Positions 1 to 9,600 of a stretch of DNA of 21,104 bases are shown one piece after another; positions within the stretch are counted from its first letter, which is position 1, and each line of letters begins with the position of its first letter. Under the pieces are notes generated by a model. That model was not told where the DNA came from, did not search any database, and saw only the letters and a list, made by a program, of their open reading frames with translations. The translations under genes and the position numbers were made by a program. The stretch comes from Chitinophagaceae bacterium (GTDB lineage: Bacteria; Bacteroidota; Bacteroidia; Chitinophagales; Chitinophagaceae): positions 1-21,104 of the forward strand of contig JAFMJX010000010.1 in NCBI GenBank assembly GCA_017853235.1, in the 5' to 3' direction.

Positions 1-162
1 TATGATACAATCGGGTTCGAATTGTTTTGCTTTTTCAATCGCTTCACTACCATCTTTTGCTGCAATCACTTCAAATCCAGATTTGGTTAAATGAAAGCTG
101 ATAATTTCTATAATATCAGGTTCATCATCTGCAATCAATATTTTAATGGGTCTATCTGCCAT
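1..162 (-). CDS. Response regulator, N-terminal part of receiver domain (partial, cut by window edge)
   Basis: The 54 visible codons encode a CheY-like receiver start: after MADRP comes the hydrophobic first strand IKILIA, then the acidic pair D12-D13 (A-D-D-E-P-D) that binds Mg2+, then an amphipathic helix and the second strand FEVIAA. The visible part ends at PDCII, two residues before the position where the phosphoacceptor Asp is expected, so that residue and any output domain lie outside the window. Response regulators take a phosphoryl group from a histidine kinase and usually control transcription; which output domain this one has cannot be told. The ATG at 162 is chosen because the first strand follows directly and a -7-like box lies just upstream. 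It is read in the same direction as the MBL hydrolase and pyrD, 65 bases further on. Confidence 0.88.
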   Translation of the reverse strand, partial: MADRPIKILIADDEPDIIEIISFHLTKSGFEVIAAKDGSEAIEKAKQFEPDCII

Positions 163-169
163 AGTGATA

Positions 170-177
170 CAAAAGTA
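170..177 (-). promoter_or_regulatory. Possible Bacteroidota -7 box of the response regulator gene
   Basis: Read on the minus strand this is TACTTTTG, a full match to TAnnTTTG. It ends only seven bases before the ATG, so the transcript would have almost no leader. I see no TTTG-like -33 box 19-21 bases upstream, so this is a weak call. Confidence 0.3.
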
Positions 178-227
178 AATCTATTAAAGGGAACCTTTGG
201 CCTGCGCTACCATTATTAAATTGTTAA

Positions 228-893
228 CTATGATGGTGCCCCATTTTGTAAAATATGTTGAATGTAAGGATTGTGCCTTTTTTCCCTTCCTAGGGTGGTT
301 TCTGGACCATGACCAGAATAAATAGTAAGGGTATCTGGTAAAGGAAGAATTTGTTCTCTAATACTTTTGATTAAATCCAAGGGGTTACTCCCAGGTAAAT
401 CGGTTCTTCCAACACCGTCTAAAAAAATCAAATCCCCGCCAATAATAAAATCTTGTTGGGCATGATAAAAACAAACACTTCCAGGGGAATGGCCAGGAGT
501 GACTAATACTTTAAAGGTATCTTCCCCAAAAGGGATGATCTCATTTTGTTCTATGTATTTTATGTCGCCAATATAGGGTTCTGTAGGGACACCCCATTTA
601 GCTGCGGCTTCGGGCAAACGATCTAAAACGATTTGTTCGTTAGCATGAATATGCACAGGTAATTCATAGGTCTCACTTATAAAATTATTTCCAAAAACAT
701 GATCCAAATGGCAATGTGTGTTTAAAAATAAAGTAGGTTTTAATCCTTGCTCAGTGATCCAATTTTTTAATTGCATTTTTTCGGCAGAAAAATAACATCC
801 TGGATCAATGATGATGGCTTCTTTTTTTTCATTGTATAAAACGTATGTATTTTCTTGAAAGGCATTAAAGCAAAAACATTTTATTTGAAGCAT
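228..893 (-). CDS. MBL-fold metallo-hydrolase, glyoxalase II-like
   Basis: This 221-residue cytoplasmic protein has all metal-ligand motifs of the metallo-beta-lactamase fold in order: T-H60-C-H62-L-D64-H65 (HxHxDH), H135 in TPGHSPGS, D154 in GGDLIF, and H195 in YSGHGPETT. The length and the short C-terminus ending just after this last His fit the small hydroxyacylglutathione-hydrolase-like group common in Bacteroidota rather than full-length GloB, which has an extra C-terminal substrate domain. It probably hydrolyses a thioester or similar ester with two bound metal ions; the substrate cannot be named from sequence. It starts 40 bases after the pyrD stop on the same strand with no terminator between, so the two are likely co-transcribed. 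There is no signal peptide. Confidence 0.9.
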   Translation of the reverse strand: MLQIKCFCFNAFQENTYVLYNEKKEAIIIDPGCYFSAEKMQLKNWITEQGLKPTLFLNTHCHLDHVFGNNFISETYELPVHIHANEQIVLDRLPEAAAKWGVPTEPYIGDIKYIEQNEIIPFGEDTFKVLVTPGHSPGSVCFYHAQQDFIIGGDLIFLDGVGRTDLPGSNPLDLIKSIREQILPLPDTLTIYSGHGPETTLGREKRHNPYIQHILQNGAPS

Positions 894-933
894 CTCTTTT
901 TGTAATTAAGTGTGAAGTGATTTTTACAATCTG

Positions 934-1977
934 CTATGGATGAGTTTGGCTAACATATTCACAAATATTTTTAACCATGCTTGGACCTTCGTAAATAAAT
1001 CCAGTCCATACTTGCACCAAACTTGCGCCAGACTCTAATTTTTCCTTTGCATCTGCACCCGAAAATATACCGCCGCTTGCGATCATAGGAACCTTGCCCT
1101 CTAAACCTTTGTGTAAATATTTTAATACTTCATTAGATTTAGCAAATAATGGTTTGCCACTCAATCCTCCAGCACCATAGCTGTCAGCTAATTTTTGACT
1201 GCTTGCACTTAAACGAGTTCTATCTAAAGTCGTATTACTAGAAACAAGCCCATCAATTTTAATTTCTTGAGTTAATAAAATAATATCATCCAGTGCACTT
1301 TTCTCTAAATCAGGTGCAATTTTCAGTAAAATGGGTTTGTTGTTTGTATTCAACGATTGTAATTCAAAAAATATTTTTCGCAAGGCTTCTTTTTCTTGCA
1401 ATGCTCTTAATCCGGGCGTGTTGGGCGAACTTACATTCACTACAAAATAATCAACCACTTCTTTTAAGCCTTTAAAGTTGATGCAATAATCTTTCCATGC
1501 ATCTTCGTTAGCAGTGATTTTATTTTTTCCAATATTCCCGCCAATGATTAAACTGTTTTCACTTTGAGAACGATATTTTTTTAATCTCGTAGCAATCGCT
1601 TCTACACCCTCATTATTAAATCCCATTCGGTTAATTAAAGCTTGGTCTAAAGGCAATCTAAATAAGCGAGGACTAGGGTTGCCTGCTTGTGCTTTAGGAG
1701 TCACAGTTCCAATTTCTACAAAACCAAATCCCAATAAAGACAATACCTTTAAGTGCGCTGCATTTTTATCAAAACCAGCACCTAAGCCAACTGGATTAGG
1801 GAAATGCAAACCCAATATATTTTTGGCTAAATCCTTTCCTTGATACTGAAACTGTTGTTTTAATATAGCCGACCCTCCGGGTAAATGGGCTAGCAAGTGC
1901 AAGCCATTCATAGATACCTGATGTGCTTTTTCGGGAGAAAGTTGAAATAATGCTTTTCGCAGCAAAGGATATAACAT
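934..1977 (-). CDS. pyrD: Dihydroorotate dehydrogenase, quinone-dependent (class 2)
   Basis: PyrD oxidises dihydroorotate to orotate in pyrimidine synthesis, passing electrons through FMN to membrane quinone. The 347-residue length is normal for class 2. Residues 1-45 (LLRKALFQLSPEKAHQ and following) form the amphipathic N-terminal helices that attach the enzyme to the membrane and make the quinone tunnel; class 1 enzymes lack them. The barrel follows, with NPVGLGAGFDKN at 61-72, the substrate segment LINRMGFNN at 114-122, the catalytic serine motif NVSSPNTPGLR at 181-191 (Ser rather than the Cys of class 1), KIAPDL at 219-224, and the FMN phosphate loop IASGGI at 299-304. A promoter-like pair of boxes lies directly upstream. 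It is the first gene of a likely pyrD-MBL hydrolase transcript and is divergent from the thiolase. Confidence 0.97.
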   Translation of the reverse strand: MLYPLLRKALFQLSPEKAHQVSMNGLHLLAHLPGGSAILKQQFQYQGKDLAKNILGLHFPNPVGLGAGFDKNAAHLKVLSLLGFGFVEIGTVTPKAQAGNPSPRLFRLPLDQALINRMGFNNEGVEAIATRLKKYRSQSENSLIIGGNIGKNKITANEDAWKDYCINFKGLKEVVDYFVVNVSSPNTPGLRALQEKEALRKIFFELQSLNTNNKPILLKIAPDLEKSALDDIILLTQEIKIDGLVSSNTTLDRTRLSASSQKLADSYGAGGLSGKPLFAKSNEVLKYLHKGLEGKVPMIASGGIFSGADAKEKLESGASLVQVWTGFIYEGPSMVKNICEYVSQTHP

Positions 1978-1981
1978 ATTG

Positions 1982-2013
1982 CAAATTTACAAGGAAATAT
2001 TTAGTTGCATAAA
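1982..2013 (-). promoter_or_regulatory. Predicted promoter of pyrD (Bacteroidota -33/-7 type)
   Basis: On the minus strand a -33-like TTTA (2013-2010) is followed after 20 bases by TAAATTTG (1989-1982), a full match to the TAnnTTTG -7 box. Box spacing fits the known Bacteroidota primary sigma factor consensus. The -7 box ends five bases before the pyrD ATG at 1977, so the predicted start of transcription falls at or next to the start codon. Confidence 0.55.
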
Positions 2014-2077
2014 CAACTTTTTATAAAAATCACTACATTTAGGGTGGAATTAATACCGATTTCAAAATTCTTTTTTT

Positions 2078-3253
2078 ATGCAAGAGGCGTATATCGTAGC
2101 AGGATTTAGAACTGCAGTAACAAAAAGCAAAAAAGGTGGTTTTAGATTTATGCGTTCCGATGAATTAGCCATCGAAGTGATTCAAGGTTTGATGAAATCA
2201 TTGCCCATGGTGGATCCATTATTAGTTGATGATGTAATAGTTGGAAATGCAGTACCGGAAGCAGAGCAAGGTTTACAATTTGGAAGGATTATTGCAGCAA
2301 AAGCACTAGGTATTGAAGTGCCAGGAATTACTATTAATAGATATTGTGCAAGTGGATTGGAAAGTATTGCAATGGCAACTGCTAAAATAAGAACTGGTAT
2401 GGCCGATTGCATTATTGCGGGTGGAACAGAATCCATGTCGATGGTTCCAACTGCAGGCTGGAAAACGGTTCCAGCATATTCTATAGCCCAAGATGAACCT
2501 GATTATTATTTATCTATGGGCCTCACTGCCGAAGCTGTTGCAAATGAATATAAAGTTTCAAGAGAAGATCAAGATGCATTTGCGTTAGCTTCTCATCAAA
2601 AAGCAAAACATGCCATTGATAATGGGTATTTTAAAAAAGGAATTTTGCCCATTGAGGTCACCGAAACCTATGTCAACGAAAAAAACAAAAGAGCGACACG
2701 AAATTATACTATAGATACCGATGAAGGGGTTCGTGCAGATACTACACTTGAAGCTTTAGCAAAATTGAAACCTGCTTTTGCATTAAATGGCTCTGTCACT
2801 GCAGGCAATTCTTCTCAAACTAGTGATGGCGCAAGTTTTGTCATGGTGATGAGTGAAAAAATGGTACAATCATTAGGTTTAAAACCTATTGCTCGCTTGG
2901 TGAATTGTGCCTCTGCTGGAGTGCATCCTCGTATTATGGGAATTGGTCCCATTGCAGCTATTCCAAAAGTATTACAACAAGCAGGAATGACACTGGATCA
3001 AATCGACTTATTTGAACTCAATGAAGCTTTTGCTTCTCAATCTTTAGCAGTAATTCGTACTCTTGGATTAGATGTACAAAAAGTAAACATAAACGGTGGT
3101 GCCATAGCCTTAGGACATCCTTTGGGTTGCACGGGTGCCAAACTTACTGTGCAGATTATCAATGACTTAGAAAGACTAAATCAAAAGTATGGCATTGTTA
3201 CAGCCTGTGTGGGAGGGGGTCAAGGAATTGCAGGTATTATTGAAAAATTATAG
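2078..3253 (+). CDS. Acetyl-CoA C-acyltransferase (thiolase)
   Basis: This 391-residue protein is a complete thiolase: nucleophile C90 in the context NRYCASGLESIAMA, the NEAFA motif at 315-319, H347 in GGAIALGHPLGCTGA, and the second catalytic Cys C377 in CVGGGQG near the C-terminus. Thiolases either cleave 3-ketoacyl-CoA with CoA in beta-oxidation or condense two acetyl-CoA. The sequence resembles the FadA-like degradative group, but no fadB or acyl-CoA dehydrogenase gene lies next to it, so direction and chain length remain open and no gene symbol is given. The ATG at 2078 is supported by the immediate first strand EAYIVAGFRTAV. It stands alone: pyrD is divergent upstream, and 137 bases separate it from the next gene. 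Confidence 0.95.
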   Translation: MQEAYIVAGFRTAVTKSKKGGFRFMRSDELAIEVIQGLMKSLPMVDPLLVDDVIVGNAVPEAEQGLQFGRIIAAKALGIEVPGITINRYCASGLESIAMATAKIRTGMADCIIAGGTESMSMVPTAGWKTVPAYSIAQDEPDYYLSMGLTAEAVANEYKVSREDQDAFALASHQKAKHAIDNGYFKKGILPIEVTETYVNEKNKRATRNYTIDTDEGVRADTTLEALAKLKPAFALNGSVTAGNSSQTSDGASFVMVMSEKMVQSLGLKPIARLVNCASAGVHPRIMGIGPIAAIPKVLQQAGMTLDQIDLFELNEAFASQSLAVIRTLGLDVQKVNINGGAIALGHPLGCTGAKLTVQIINDLERLNQKYGIVTACVGGGQGIAGIIEKL

Positions 3254-3390
3254 ATGTTGACCTTTGCATCAACCAAAAAGTTACCGCACATCAAAACCTT
3301 TCTCGTTTTCTTACTTTTTTTCTCCTTTTTTGCCTAAAAATTAATAGTTTAGGTACTTCATTCATTTGTAAAATCTGCAAATTTTTTAAA

Positions 3391-6300
3391 ATGCGAATAT
3401 CAATTATTGGATCCTTATTGGTGGCGATGATACTTTCATCTACCAACTTATCTGCTCAAAAAGCAAAAAAAGCGGTTGCAGTTGTTGCGCCTGCACCTAC
3501 TCCACAAGTAGACATTAATAAAGTGTTTAAAAACTGGAAACCTCGTAACGTAGGTCCAGCATCAATGAGTGGTCGTGTAACTACCATTGATGTTGAAGTA
3601 GCAAATCCAAACAATATTTGGATTGGAGCTGCATCAGGTGGTGTATGGAAAACCAATAATAGTGGAGTGAGTTGGACTCCTGTATTTGATGAGCAACCCA
3701 TCTTAAATATTGGTGCCGTTGCTATTCAACAATCTAATCCAAGTGTAGTATGGGTAGGAACAGGAGAAGGGAATCCAAGAAATTCTGTCAGCATTGGAGA
3801 AGGTATTTACAAAACCTTGGATGCAGGAAAAACTTGGAAGAGAATGGGTTTAGAACAAACAAGAAATATACATAGAGTCATTATTGATCCCACAAATGCT
3901 AATACAGTGTATGCGGGTGCCATTGGAAATCCTTATGGGCAAGGCAAAAGCCGTGGTGTATTTAAAACCACTGATGGTGGTGAAACTTGGAATCAAATAT
4001 TATATACCAATGATACATCTGGTGTAGGTGATATGATTATGGATCCAAAAAATCCAAATAAATTATTTGTCGCTATGTGGCATCATTATCGCAATCCTTT
4101 TCATTTAGAAAGTGGCGGTAAAGGAAGTGGTATTTACATGACAATTGATGGAGGTAAAAACTTTATCAAATTAGGAAAAGAAAACGGATTGCCTGATGGC
4201 AATATAGGAAGAGTAGGAATTACAATTAGTCGTTCTAATCCCAATAGAGTATATGCTTTAGTGGAGTCTACAAAAAGCGGTTTGTATAAGAGCGATGATG
4301 GCGGATACAACTGGACTTTGGTGAATGCACAAAAAGCCATTGTTGACAATCGTCCTTTTTATTTCCAAGATATTATTAGTGATCCCTTGAATGAAAATAC
4401 TTTGTGGTATATCAGCCAAACTGTTATGAAGAGTATTGATGCAGGTAAAAATTTTGAAACTATTATTCCATATAGTGGTATTCATCCTGATCATCATGCA
4501 TTTTGGATTCATCCAACCGATAATAAATTTATGGTGGATGGAAACGATGGTGGTATTGGTATTACACGTGATGGTGGTAAAACATGGATGTTTGATGAAA
4601 AAATTCCAGTGGGTCAGTTTTATCATGTAAATGTAGATAATGAAACACCTTATCATATTATGGGTGGTATGCAAGACAATGGTTCTTGGAGAGGTCCAGC
4701 ATACAACTATACTAAGGGAGGAATAAAAAATTTCCATTGGGATAACTTATGGGGTGGAGATGGTTTTGATGTAATGCCCGATCAAGAAGATGCCAATTGG
4801 GTGTATGCAATGAGTCAAGGAGGTTCTGTGGGAAGATACAATACTGCTACAGGAGAATCTTCCTTTATTCAACCTCCAGCGCCAGATGCAAAAACTTTAT
4901 TAAGATTTAACTGGAATGCAGCTATTGCGCAAGATCCATTTGATAAAAAAACAATTTATTTTGGTTCTCAATTTTTACACAAGAGTACGAGTAAGGGAGC
5001 AGCATGGAAAGTCATTTCTGGTGACTTAACTACCAATGATAGTTCGATGATAGACCAAACCAATAATGGTGGATTGAGTATTGATATTACCGGTGCCGAA
5101 AATCATTGTACGATTTTAACCATTGCACCTTCCTCCTTGCAAAAGGATTTAATTTGGGTTGGAACTGATGATGGTAATGTGCAATTGACAACGAATGGAG
5201 GTGCTACTTGGAATAATGTTACTCCCAATATAGCTGGCTTTCCAAAAGGCGGATGGGTGCAACAAATTAGAGCTTCTACCTATAATGTGAATGAAGTTTT
5301 TGTGGTAGTCAATAATTACAGACAAGGTGATTTTGCGCCTTACATTTTTAGATCTTCAGACATGGGTAAAACATGGACGAACATGGTTAACAGCAGTAAA
5401 ATTACAGGGTATGCTTTATCCGTAATACAAGATCCTGTGGAACCTAATTTGATTTTTGTAGGTGCTGAACAAGGTATGTTTGTGAGTTTAGATAACGGAG
5501 AACGTTTTCAACAATGGAAAAATGGATATCCTTCAGTATCTACATTTGATTTTGCTATTCAAGAAAGAGAATCAGATTTAGCCATTGCAACTTTTGGTAG
5601 AGCGATGTGGGTGTTAGATGATATTAAACCTTTAAGAAAATTAGCCCATGACAAGGGAGCTCCTACCAGCTTCTTTGTATCTGCACCTAATTACAGCATC
5701 AATGCTTCTTACAAAAATTCTCCATACGAATGGAGTACTTGGGGAATGTATGATGGAGAGAATCGTCCAACTGGTTATCCTATTACGGTGTATTTAGTGG
5801 ATAGCTTGAAAAAAGTAAAAGTGCAAATCAAAGATGCAAATGATATGATTGTACGCAATTTGAGTTTCACGGTAGACACCGGATTTAACAGACAATATTG
5901 GGGATATGAGCAAAAGGGCACTCGTGGTCCTGGTATGCCTAAGTTAGGAGGTGCTGGTGGTGGATTTGGTGGCCGTGGCGGCGGTGGTCGCAGAGGTGGT
6001 GGCGGTGCTGGAGAAGATGAAAAAGAATATCGTGGCCGTGATGTACTTCCAGGAAAATACAAAGTAGTAGTAACTGCAAATAATAAAAAAGATTCAGCTT
6101 GGATTGAAGTGAAAGATGACCCAAGAACTACAAGTCGTTTAGAGGTTGTTAAAAAACAAGATGAATTGAATAAAAAATTCCAACCAAGCGTAGATAAATT
6201 AAATACAGCATTGGATCAATTAGATGAAGTTGATGCTTTGTTATTAGAATTAACAGCTGAGTGGAAAGATAAAAAAGACAAAGGCATTGATACTTTGAAT

Positions 6301-6618
6301 AAAGCGCACAAAAAAGTAACAGAGTCTGCTAAAAAATTAAGAGAGTATATTAATGGCAAAAAACAAGAGAAGCAAGGATATGGTACTGTTGATGTCATCA
6401 CTCCTATGTCAATCATTCGTAATGCAACTATGTTAATTGCAGGAAAAAATACCGTTCCTGGTGAACAGGAAGAACAAAAATTAAAAGAAGCGGAAGCAGC
6501 TATTCAAGATGTAGTAGCTAAAGCAAACGATTTCTTTACTAAAGAGTGGGCTAGTTTTAGAAAACTAGTAGAAGCAACTCCTATTAAAAAGTTTAAAGAC
6601 TACGAAGTCATAAAATAA
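3391..6618 (+). CDS. Secreted BNR/Asp-box propeller protein, VPS10/sortilin-like (first of a tandem pair)
   Basis: A 1075-residue exported protein. Residues 1-22 are a Sec signal peptide (hydrophobic core SIIGSLLVAMILSS, then S-A-Q). At least ten Asp-box motifs (S/T-x-D-x-G-x-T-W type) are visible, near residues 88, 142, 193, 251, 301, 348, 392, 600, 655 and 699, which points to a large beta-propeller or double propeller as in VPS10/sortilin and BNR-repeat proteins. A motif H365-P-D-H-H369 and the block WNAAIAQDP (508-516) are shared with the next gene. After residue 750 come a beta-sandwich-like part, a Gly/Arg-rich insert (about 850-874), a strand PGKYKVVV and a Lys-rich helical C-terminus that may form coiled coil. 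Annotations for this family often say glycosyl hydrolase, but I see no sialidase catalytic set. The role is unknown; binding or processing of extracellular polymers or peptides is inference. Confidence 0.88.
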   Translation: MRISIIGSLLVAMILSSTNLSAQKAKKAVAVVAPAPTPQVDINKVFKNWKPRNVGPASMSGRVTTIDVEVANPNNIWIGAASGGVWKTNNSGVSWTPVFDEQPILNIGAVAIQQSNPSVVWVGTGEGNPRNSVSIGEGIYKTLDAGKTWKRMGLEQTRNIHRVIIDPTNANTVYAGAIGNPYGQGKSRGVFKTTDGGETWNQILYTNDTSGVGDMIMDPKNPNKLFVAMWHHYRNPFHLESGGKGSGIYMTIDGGKNFIKLGKENGLPDGNIGRVGITISRSNPNRVYALVESTKSGLYKSDDGGYNWTLVNAQKAIVDNRPFYFQDIISDPLNENTLWYISQTVMKSIDAGKNFETIIPYSGIHPDHHAFWIHPTDNKFMVDGNDGGIGITRDGGKTWMFDEKIPVGQFYHVNVDNETPYHIMGGMQDNGSWRGPAYNYTKGGIKNFHWDNLWGGDGFDVMPDQEDANWVYAMSQGGSVGRYNTATGESSFIQPPAPDAKTLLRFNWNAAIAQDPFDKKTIYFGSQFLHKSTSKGAAWKVISGDLTTNDSSMIDQTNNGGLSIDITGAENHCTILTIAPSSLQKDLIWVGTDDGNVQLTTNGGATWNNVTPNIAGFPKGGWVQQIRASTYNVNEVFVVVNNYRQGDFAPYIFRSSDMGKTWTNMVNSSKITGYALSVIQDPVEPNLIFVGAEQGMFVSLDNGERFQQWKNGYPSVSTFDFAIQERESDLAIATFGRAMWVLDDIKPLRKLAHDKGAPTSFFVSAPNYSINASYKNSPYEWSTWGMYDGENRPTGYPITVYLVDSLKKVKVQIKDANDMIVRNLSFTVDTGFNRQYWGYEQKGTRGPGMPKLGGAGGGFGGRGGGGRRGGGGAGEDEKEYRGRDVLPGKYKVVVTANNKKDSAWIEVKDDPRTTSRLEVVKKQDELNKKFQPSVDKLNTALDQLDEVDALLLELTAEWKDKKDKGIDTLNKAHKKVTESAKKLREYINGKKQEKQGYGTVDVITPMSIIRNATMLIAGKNTVPGEQEEQKLKEAEAAIQDVVAKANDFFTKEWASFRKLVEATPIKKFKDYEVIK
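5938..6012 (+). repeat. Gly/Arg-rich low-complexity insert inside the first propeller protein
   Basis: These bases encode about 25 residues made almost only of Gly with a few Arg, Phe and Ala (GGAGGGFGGRGGGGRRGGGG). The stretch is made of GGT/GGC/GGA codons and is markedly richer in G than the AT-rich gene around it. It sits between two beta-strand-like parts of the C-terminal region, as a loop or flexible linker. The paralogue has no such run at the matching place. Confidence 0.75.
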
Positions 6619-6626
6619 AACCGTTT

Positions 6627-6666
6627 CAAAACCCCTTTATCAATGGATAGAGGGGTTTTGTTTTTT
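6627..6666 (+). terminator. Rho-independent terminator between the two propeller genes
   Basis: A 15-bp stem (6627-6641 with 6646-6660; one T-G wobble, otherwise complete pairing including CCCC/GGGG) closes a 4-base loop AATG and is followed by six T at 6661-6666. It begins nine bases after the stop of the first propeller gene and ends 18 bases before the start of the second. Confidence 0.88.
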
Positions 6667-6684
6667 AGATCCTAAAATGATGTT

Positions 6685-9600
6685 ATGAAAAAAATACTAG
6701 TAAGTACAGGTTTATTAAGTTGTTTGTTATTCACTCAAACAACATTCGCTCAAAAAAAGAAATTGAGTACGCCCATTGCAACAGCTACTTCCACTTTAGC
6801 GCAGGATCCAATTTTAAAAGAGCAATCTTTTAGATTATTGGGACCTTTTAGAGGTGGACGTGCAGCAGCAGGGGTAGGATCCTACACCGATATCAATACT
6901 TTTTACATGGGTGCTACCGGCGGTGGAGTTTGGAAAACGACCGACGCAGGAAATAATTGGAAAAATATTTCTGATGGATTTTTTGGAGGTACTATTGGTG
7001 CCATCGCCATTGCTCCTTCTAATGAATCTATTGTATATGTTGGTGAAGGAGAAAACTCTATGAGAGGTAATGTGAGCGAAGGTTTAGAAGGTATGTGGAA
7101 ATCGACTGATGAGGGAAGAACATGGAAAAATATAGGATTAAAAGAGGGGCGACATATTGTTCGATTAATTGTACATCCAAAAAATCCAGATATCATTTGG
7201 GCTGCTGTAATGGGACATTTATTTGGACCAAATGAAAACAGAGGAGTGTATAAAAGTATGGACGGAGGTGCTACCTGGAAAAAAGTATTATATGTGAATG
7301 CTCAAACAGGTGCAAGCGATTTAGTGATTGACCCTAGTAATGCAGATGTTTTATATGCAGGTACTTGGCAATTAATACGTACTCCATATAGTTTAGAAAG
7401 TGGTGGTGAAGGATCTGGATTATACAAAAGTACTGATGGTGGAGAAACTTGGACTTCCATAAAAACAAATAAAGGTTTTCCAAAAGGAGTGTGGGGTATC
7501 ACAGGGATTGCAGTTGCAAAATCAAACCCCGATAAATTATATGCTTTAATTGAAAATGCGAATGGAGGTTTATATGTTTCTGAAAATGCAGGTAAGACAT
7601 GGGAATTAACCTGTAGCGACAATAATATTCGTCAACGAGCTTGGTATTATACTAAAGTGTTTGTAGATCCAATGGACGAGAATAAGGTTTACTGTCCAAA
7701 CGTTAATTTCATGGTATCAAGTGATGGAGGTAAAACATTCCAACCGGGTAGAACTCCTCATGGCGATCATCATGATTTATGGATTGATCCAAAAAATCCT
7801 AAGCGAATGATTGTGTGTGATGATGGTGGTGCACAAGTAAGTTTAGATGGAGCAAAAAATTGGAGCACCGTAATGAATCAACCAACGGTTCAGGTTTACC
7901 GTCTGAGTACCGACAATCATTTTCCTTATCGAATTTTAGGTGCTCAACAAGACAATTCTGCATTCAGAATTTTATCAAGTACTTATGGAAGTTATATTGG
8001 TGAAAATGATTTTGATGTGACTGCAGGTGGAGAGAGTGGTTATATTGTAGCAGATCCATTAAATAGTGATGTGGTATATGGAGGTTCTTACGGAGGTTTA
8101 ATTACAAGATTTGACCATAAGACAGGCGAAAATAGAATCGTGAATGTGTGGCCTGACAATCCAATGGGAGCAGGAGCGGATGTTCAGAAATATCGTTTCC
8201 AATGGAATGCACCTATCTTTTTTAGCCCACATAACCCTAAAAAAATATACACCTCGGGGAATCATTTATTTGCTAGCGAAAATGAAGGTGCAAGTTGGAA
8301 AGAAATTTCTCCAGACTTAACTACCAATGATAAGAGTCGTCAAAAAAGTTCAGGCGGTCCTATCACACAAGACAATACAAGTGTGGAATATTATTGTACC
8401 ATTTTCACAGCAGCAGAATCACCTTTGGAAAAAGATTTATTATGGTCTGGAAGTGATGATGGTTTGATTTATGTAAGTAAGGATGGGGGAGATCATTGGA
8501 AAAATGTTACTCCAAAAGACGTCCCACAATGGATGATGTGGAACAGAGTAGAAATAGATCCTTTACGTAAGGGAACTGCCTATTTTGCTGGAACCCGATA
8601 TAAATTAGATGATTTTGCGCCTTACTTATATGTCACACATGATTATGGAGAAACTTGGGAAAAAATCACCAACGGTATTGCGCCTTTACATTTCACAAGA
8701 TGTATTGTGGCAAGCCCTCGTAAGGCTGGAGTGTTATTTGCGGGAACCGAATATGGTTTATATGTTTCGGTAAATGATGGAAAAAATTGGGAGCCATTCC
8801 AATTAAATTTACCAGTGACACCTATTACAGATATGTTGGTGAGAGATCATAATTTAATTGTAGGAACACAAGGACGTAGTATTTATGTTTTAGATGATTT
8901 AAGATTCATTGAAAATTATGATGCAAACACTGCCAATGCTAATAAAGTATTTCCAATAGCTAAAACATATCGTGTACCACCAGCAATGGGAGGTCGTCGC
9001 AACAGAGGTATGAATGCTGGCGTTCCTAACAACGTTGGAGCCAATCCTCCCAAAGGAGCAGTGATTAATTATTGGTTAAAAAATGCAACCGATAGTACAC
9101 AAGTTTCAGTTGCTATTTTAGATGCATCCAAAAAACTAGTACGTAAGTTTACTTCTAAAGAAAAAGGCGGACCTATTGCAGAAAATGGAATGCAACAATT
9201 TGTTTGGAATTTGTATCATAAGGAAATTGAGAAACCTGAAGAAGGTTTGATTTTATGGAATGGTTCTACGAGTCCTGTTTTAGCAGCACCTGGTCAATAC
9301 TTTGCTAAAGTGACTATTGATAAGGATTCGGTAGAATTGCCTTTTGAGGTAGTAGCTGATCCAAATTACAAAGTATCGGATGCTGATTTAAAAGCCCAAG
9401 AACAATTTTTGTTAGAGGTATCTGCTAGTTTTAGCAATATCATGAAAACTTTAAAAGGGATTAAGGAAATTAGAAGTCAAGTACAAGGATTGCAAAAGAA
9501 AACAAAGGATAGTGCTTTCTTAAAACAAAGTAATTCTTTGTTAGACAATTTAAAAAATATCGAAGAAGCCTTACATCAAACCAAAGCAAAGAGCGGACAA

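Noticed and set aside
3254..3390. Promoter for the first propeller gene
   Set aside because: Candidates such as TTCATTTG at 3361 and TAGTTTAG at 3345 each miss the -7 consensus and have no correctly spaced -33 box; the region is T-rich without a clear signal.
4258..4737. A 159-codon open frame on the minus strand inside the first propeller gene
   Set aside because: It is fully antisense to a well-supported gene, with low-quality composition (many Ile, Thr, His, Cys) and no recognisable motif; it follows from the codon bias of the gene on the other strand.
5775..6062. A minus-strand frame coding for a Pro-rich peptide
   Set aside because: The Pro run is simply the complement of the Gly/Arg-rich codons of the propeller gene.
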